The notes beneath the pieces are model-generated. The model was not told where the DNA came from. It ran no database searches and saw only the letters and a program-made list of their open reading frames with translations. Below are positions 31,226 through 34,517 of a stretch of 34,517 nucleotides of DNA, in pieces. The stretch is taken from positions 1 through 34,517 of the forward strand of contig CAJTXU010000025.1 in the NCBI GenBank assembly GCA_910584125.1. The letters run 5' to 3'. Origin of the DNA: an uncultured Muribaculaceae bacterium. Its GTDB lineage: Bacteria; Bacteroidota; Bacteroidia; Bacteroidales; Muribaculaceae. Position 1 is the first letter of the stretch; each line of letters opens with the position of its first letter. The position numbers were made by a program, and so were the translations under genes.

Positions 31226-33258
31226 TTCTTCTTGAATATGTCGTAGTTGCCGTGATATTTGGCCTTCTTGTCCTTGTCCTTTTTCTCTTTCTTGGGCTTT
31301 TTCTCCTTGACGTCCTTCTTCTTGCGGGGCTCGCGGTCGGCCACGGGCTGGCGTTTGCGGCCGCGCTTTCCTTCGGAGGGGAAAGTCTCCGACGTGTCGC
31401 CGTCGGAAGCGAGCGTGGCGTGGATCTTGTCGCCGAAGAACTCCGCGTGGCGCAGCGCGTCGAGGATGCGGCGAGCGTCCGCCTCGCGGACGTCGAACGT
31501 CGTGTGGCCCGGCGCGAGGTCGATGTGGCCGATGGCCGGTTTCGGGCCGGCGACGTTGCGGTTGATCAGTTCCATCAGGTTGCCCGGGAAGAATCCCGAC
31601 GCCTTGCCGATGTTGACGCGCAGCTTCACGTCGAAGCCCTCGTCTCTGTCGTCTTTCTCCCTCTTTCCTTTCTCGCCTCTTTCCCTTTTCCCTTTCTCGC
31701 CTCTCTCGCCTTTCTCCTTCTTGCCTTTCTTGTCGTCGGCTTTCGCGTCGAGGTCGATGTCGGGCATGTCCTGGTAATACGACAGAAGGCGGTTGAACTC
31801 AAGCGAGAGCACGCGTTTCAGCAGGTCTTCCTCGCTGAGCCATTCGAGTTTCTTGCGGACTCCGGGCAGGTATTTCGAGATCTCCTGCTCGTTGACCTCG
31901 ACGCGCTCCAGGCGGTCGGCGAGGCTGTAGAGCTGTTTCTCGATGATATGGTCGGGGGTGGGCACCTTGCGGTATTCGAACTCGCGGCCCAGGATCTTCT
32001 CGATCTGGCGGATCTTGTGGCGTTCGCGGCCATGGATTATCGACACGGAGACGCCCGTCTTGTTGGCGCGGCCCGTTCGGCCCGAGCGGTGGGTGTAGAC
32101 GGCAACATCGTCGGGGAGGCCGTAGTTGATGACGTGGGTGAGGTCGTCGACGTCGAGGCCGCGGGCGGCCACGTCGGTGGCCACGAGAAGCTGCGTGACG
32201 TGGTCGCGAAACTTCTTCATGGCCAGGTCTCTCTGCGACTGCGACAGGTCGCCGTGCAGGCAGTCGGCGTTGTAGCCGTCGGCGATGAGCTTGTCGGCCA
32301 CCTCCTGCGTCTCCTTCTTGGTGCGGCAGAAGACTATGCCGTAGATGTCGGGGCTGTTGTCGACCACCCGCTTGAGGGCGAGATACTTGTCGTGGGCCTT
32401 CACCATATAGTAGATGTGGCGCACGTTCTTGGTGCCCTCGTTGCGGTTGCCGGCCACGAACTCCACCGGGTCGTGCATGAACCGCTTGGCGATTCCTGCG
32501 ATTTCCTTGGGCATTGTGGCCGAGAACATCAGCATCTTGCGGTCGGAGGGCACGTGCGAGAGAATCTCGTTGATGTCGTCGAGAAATCCCATGTTGAGCA
32601 TCTCGTCGGCCTCGTCGAGAATCACGGTGTGGACGTCGCCGAGCGTCACGACGCCTCTCTTAATCAGGTCGATGAGGCGTCCCGGGGTGGCGACGATCAC
32701 CTGCACGCCCTTGCGGAGCGAGCGGATCTGGCTCTCGATGCTCGAGCCGCCGTAGACGGGGAGCACGCGGAGGTCGTCGATATATCGGGAGAAGTCGGCG
32801 AGGTCGCCGGCGATCTGGAGGCAGAGCTCGCGGGTGGGGGCGATGATGAGGGCTTGGGGCGCGTTGAGCGACGTGTCGACGCGCTGCAGCAGCGGCAGAC
32901 CGAAGGCGGCCGTTTTGCCGGTACCGGTCTGCGCCAGACCGACAACGTCGCCTTCGCGGGTCAGCAGGTGAGGGATCACCATGCGCTGGATCGGCATCGG
33001 GTGCTCGAAGCCCATCTCGCCGATGGCGCGCAGCAGGCGCGGCTCGACGCCGAGCGAGGCGAAGGTGTCGGAGCTCTCGGAGTTATCGGAGTTCTCGGAG
33101 TTCTCGGAGCTCTCGGAGTTATCGGAGTTATCAAAGTTATCAGAGTTCTCGGAGCTCTCGGAGTTCTCTGGCTCCTCTTTGGGTTCGGGGAGATTGGTGT
33201 GGGCCGCGATGAAGGCGGCAATGGGATCTGCGGGGAGAATATCGTTGGATTCTTTCAT
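31222..33258 (-). CDS. DEAD-box RNA helicase with DbpA-type RNA-binding domain
   Basis: A 678-residue ATP-dependent RNA helicase of the DeaD/CsdA type, used in ribosome assembly and mRNA remodelling. An unusual N-terminal tail (about residues 25-60) is a run of [E/D][N/S][S/F] triplets. The core has AQTGTGKT (motif I), PTRELC (Ia), DEAD in VILDEADEML (II), SAT in MFSATMPKEI (III) and HRSGRTGRANK (VI). A DbpA/RRM-like domain (KLRVNIGKASGFFPGNLMELINRNV) is followed by a Lys-rich tail ending KYHGNYDIFKKK. Just before the RRM is a low-complexity KGERGEKGKRE linker. The ATG at 33258 (MKESN) is chosen; another at 33285 would add nine residues. Its promoter is copy 1 of the 65-bp repeat. Confidence 0.93.
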   Translation of the reverse strand: MKESNDILPADPIAAFIAAHTNLPEPKEEPENSESSENSDNFDNSDNSESSENSENSDNSESSDTFASLGVEPRLLRAIGEMGFEHPMPIQRMVIPHLLTREGDVVGLAQTGTGKTAAFGLPLLQRVDTSLNAPQALIIAPTRELCLQIAGDLADFSRYIDDLRVLPVYGGSSIESQIRSLRKGVQVIVATPGRLIDLIKRGVVTLGDVHTVILDEADEMLNMGFLDDINEILSHVPSDRKMLMFSATMPKEIAGIAKRFMHDPVEFVAGNRNEGTKNVRHIYYMVKAHDKYLALKRVVDNSPDIYGIVFCRTKKETQEVADKLIADGYNADCLHGDLSQSQRDLAMKKFRDHVTQLLVATDVAARGLDVDDLTHVINYGLPDDVAVYTHRSGRTGRANKTGVSVSIIHGRERHKIRQIEKILGREFEYRKVPTPDHIIEKQLYSLADRLERVEVNEQEISKYLPGVRKKLEWLSEEDLLKRVLSLEFNRLLSYYQDMPDIDLDAKADDKKGKKEKGERGEKGKRERGEKGKREKDDRDEGFDVKLRVNIGKASGFFPGNLMELINRNVAGPKPAIGHIDLAPGHTTFDVREADARRILDALRHAEFFGDKIHATLASDGDTSETFPSEGKRGRKRQPVADREPRKKKDVKEKKPKKEKKDKDKKAKYHGNYDIFKKK
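33068..33166 (-). repeat. Eleven tandem 9-bp units in the helicase N-terminus
   Basis: Eleven consecutive 9-base units of the form TCGGAGTTA, TCGGAGTTC or TCGGAGCTC (two variants: TCAAAGTTA and TCAGAGTTC) span these positions. Each encodes three residues of the acidic/Ser/Asn tail. Being multiples of three, gain or loss of units keeps the frame. Confidence 0.95.
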
Positions 33259-33369
33259 AATTTCTATCGTGTGAATTAGACACATCGCGCGGACGCGACA
33301 TGTCGGGGTAGGGTAGGCGGTTGCCTTTCAATACCTTAACAGCAAACCAGACTCAAAGGCCCGAAAGCG

Positions 33370-33434
33370 ATGATTTTGGCACTGCAAAGATAAGGAATTA
33401 TAACCTAATAACCAAATCCGCCCCCCGGAGGTTT
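33370..33434 (-). repeat. 65-bp direct repeat, copy 1: promoter of the helicase gene
   Basis: This is an exact 65-base match to 33923-33987. On the minus strand it holds TTTG (33413-33416), a 20-base spacer and TATCTTTG (33385-33392), a canonical Bacteroidetes promoter. It drives the helicase-DUF3256 pair with a leader of about 120 bases. Confidence 0.9.
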
Positions 33435-33504
33435 ATGACACATTGCCATTCTTACGTCGGCAACGAGTCCTTTGAATGAGTCCTTAGAGCGCGCTCTTAA
33501 ACAA

Positions 33505-33541
33505 CGACTCTTGGTTCAGATAAGATCTGAGCCAAGAGTCG
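33505..33541 (-). terminator. Strong stem-loop terminator of the small-ORF cassette
   Basis: The 17-base arm CGACTCTTGGTTCAGAT (33505-33521) pairs with 33525-33541 around a 3-base loop, with one mismatch that is a G-U pair in one orientation. In the minus direction it is followed by TTGTTTA. It lies 53 bases past the stop of the 36-residue ORF. Confidence 0.8.
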
Positions 33542-33593
33542 GTTTATATCAATCGGCGCAAAAACAGCTGATGTCTGCCCCGATATTCGAATA

Positions 33594-33704
33594 TTACTTC
33601 TCGGAGTTGTGGCGTTTCGCCTCTTTCCTCTCCTGAATATAGAAATATAAGCCGCCAACTATGGCTATAGAGGTCAAGAAGCTACACATAACTATAAATC
33701 CCAT
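33594..33704 (-). CDS. Small single-span membrane protein (36 aa)
   Basis: The translation starts MGFIVMCSFLTSIAIVGGLY, continues FYIQERKEAKRHNSEK, and then stops. One transmembrane helix (about residues 3-23) is followed by a charged, basic tail. It begins 12 bases after the DUF6722 stop, so the two share a transcript. It looks like the small partner ORF that can accompany DUF6722 genes in Bacteroidales, but I know of no function. It ends ahead of a strong terminator. Confidence 0.7.
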   Translation of the reverse strand: MGFIVMCSFLTSIAIVGGLYFYIQERKEAKRHNSEK

Positions 33705-33716
33705 ATCTTACTTATT

Positions 33717-33917
33717 TTAATTATTACTTCTGTTTCTTCTTGTGAAATGCTTGTCAGATGCCATCCATAATCCTACCATCAGGATAAGAAATACAGATGC
33801 GCATCCCACAACATACATTTGCCATGAGTCTATTTCGTTAAACACTGACGAAAGCACAACCGCCGTAGCGATGTACTTGGCTATGTCCATAAGCCATTTT
33901 CCAAATTCCTTCTTCAT
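33717..33917 (-). CDS. DUF6722-type small membrane protein (66 aa)
   Basis: MKKEFGKWLMDIAKYIATAVVLSSVF opens a 66-residue protein. It has two predicted membrane helices (about 14-27 and 32-52) and a basic C-terminus (KHFTRRNRSNN). The start resembles the DUF6722 family of Bacteroidales, which is uncharacterised. Its ATG lies 21 bases downstream of the -7 box in copy 2 of the 65-bp repeat. It is clearly AT-richer than the helicase next door. With the 36-residue ORF and a terminator it forms a self-contained cassette between the two promoter copies. Confidence 0.75.
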   Translation of the reverse strand: MKKEFGKWLMDIAKYIATAVVLSSVFNEIDSWQMYVVGCASVFLILMVGLWMASDKHFTRRNRSNN

Positions 33918-33922
33918 ATTCT

Positions 33923-33987
33923 ATGATTTTGGCACTGCAAAGATAAGGAATTATAACCTAATAACCAAATCCGCCCCCCGGAGGTTT
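33923..33987 (-). repeat. 65-bp direct repeat, copy 2: promoter of the DUF6722 cassette
   Basis: Identical to 33370-33434. On the minus strand it gives TTTG (33966-33969), a 20-base spacer and TATCTTTG (33938-33945). The repeat boundaries fit the promoter itself closely, from upstream of -33 to just past the expected transcription start. Confidence 0.9.
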
Positions 33988-34190
33988 CGGGCAGCGTCGC
34001 TAAAGTTACAAAGCGTAAATTAGACTAATTTCAAAACTGACTCGGTGACGAATTGATGACGAACTTTCCACAAAGTTCCATAAAATTCCACAAAAAATCA
34101 AGAGAAACGACTATGTTTTAAAATTTCAATTACGCAGAATATATGTTGATAGTCATTATAATCAATTGATTGTCAACGCATATTAAATAG

Positions 34191-34234
34191 AGCGATAGAC
34201 GGGGCTCGAACCCGCGACCCTCAGCTTGGGAAGC
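34191..34234 (-). tRNA. 3' fragment of a tRNA-Gly(CCC) gene, probable att site
   Basis: Read on the minus strand this gives an anticodon loop TTCCCAA with GC closing pairs, a variable region, a T-arm (GCGGG-TTCGAGC-CCCGT) and the acceptor 3' strand CTATCGC. The matching 5' half (acceptor 5' strand, D-arm, 5' anticodon stem) is absent; pairing fails at about 34235. A 3' tRNA fragment is the usual footprint of a tyrosine-integrase element inserted in a tRNA gene. The element would then lie to the right. Confidence 0.7.
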
Positions 34235-34292
34235 GTGAAAAATCCGTCTGTAACGCATTGATATATAATGTGATAAAAACTCGGTCTTTAAA

Positions 34293-34310
34293 TTTGCACA
34301 CTTTTTGCAC
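34293..34310 (+). other. Two direct TTTGCAC copies near the tRNA fragment
   Basis: TTTGCAC occurs at 34293-34299 and 34304-34310, spaced 11 bp (one helical turn). Short direct repeats beside an att core can be integrase arm-type sites. The 34235-34472 stretch otherwise shows nothing coding that I can support; a TAAATTTG at 34289-34296 resembles a -7 box. Confidence 0.3.
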
Positions 34311-34472
34311 GCGCTGATCGCTAAGCGGTTGTTAAGCTTGAGACTCTTGATGAATTGTTATTACTAAGGTCGTTGAAACTTAGTTTGGGTTTAGTTGTTG
34401 GAATTAAGAGAAGAGTCATTCCATGGGTCCTCTGACAATCTTGTCAAAGGGCATTTTCCACAGCGTTCTCCA

Positions 34473-34517
34473 ATGAAGAGAATGACGATTCGGCGTATTT
34501 CTCTTCTTGCTTTCCTA
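34473..34517 (+). CDS. Possible start of a secreted protein, cut by the window end
   Basis: An ATG at 34473 opens 15 codons to the end of the window, reading MKRMTIRRISLLAFL. Basic residues followed by a hydrophobic stretch look like the start of a signal peptide. Nothing more can be said, and the ORF could be spurious. Confidence 0.35.
   Translation, partial: MKRMTIRRISLLAFL

Noticed and set aside
31252..33279. 675-codon plus-strand frame opposite the helicase
   Set aside because: Mirrors the helicase gene, including its tandem repeats; no family features.
34191..34265. Complete tRNA-Gly gene
   Set aside because: No 5' acceptor strand or D-arm can be placed to the right of 34235, and the anticodon stem pairs over only two base pairs.

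Overview
The window looks like chromosomal DNA of a GC-rich Bacteroidales bacterium, most likely a gut lineage such as Muribaculaceae. The placement rests on several things: sigma-ABfr-type promoters (TAnnTTTG, sometimes with TTTG or TTG 20 bp upstream), a type IX secretion system (T9SS), the porU-porV-ispF order also known from Porphyromonas, and Bacteroidales-restricted families (DUF3256, DUF6722). No rRNA, complete tRNA, CRISPR array or transposase is visible.

Layout. (1) 1-4.35 kb is visibly AT-richer and accessory in character. It holds a BspA-like leucine-rich-repeat surface protein with a T9SS-type C-terminal signal, broken by a one-base deletion, then large perfect palindromes and an AAA ATPase with a PD-(D/E)XK-like C-terminus. 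(2) 4.4-7.75 kb, minus strand, is sufC-sufD-sufS for Fe-S cluster assembly, without sufB. (3) 7.86-18.2 kb, minus strand, is a tightly coupled operon read as porU, rex, a FAH-fold gene, a second porU-like sortase, porV, ispF, cvpA. Four of its junctions are ATGA overlaps and the last is a 16-bp overlap. (4) A 177-bp near-palindromic element separates it from a membrane-anchored GH25 lysozyme, waaA and gltX. (5) From 22.2 kb on the plus strand come a secreted multidomain alpha-amylase with a tandem palindromic operator, hpt, adk, a PorE-like T9SS lipoprotein and a Gate-domain membrane protein. (6) 30.5-33.3 kb, minus strand, is a DUF3256 protein and a DEAD-box helicase. (7) The right end has a 65-bp promoter module present twice as an exact direct repeat, enclosing a two-gene small-membrane-protein cassette. 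After that lie a 3' fragment of a tRNA-Gly gene, probably the edge of an integrated element, and the possible start of another secreted protein.

How it works together. At least three T9SS parts (PorU, PorV, PorE) and a paralogous sortase are encoded here, with two plausible T9SS cargos, the LRR protein and the amylase. The NADH/NAD+ sensor Rex sits inside the sortase operon, which suggests a link between redox state and surface protein export. No single locus is clearly a new defence or mobile system. The least explained structures are the duplicated promoter cassette, the dual-sortase/Rex operon, the palindromes beside the ATPase gene, and the 177-bp inverted-repeat element.
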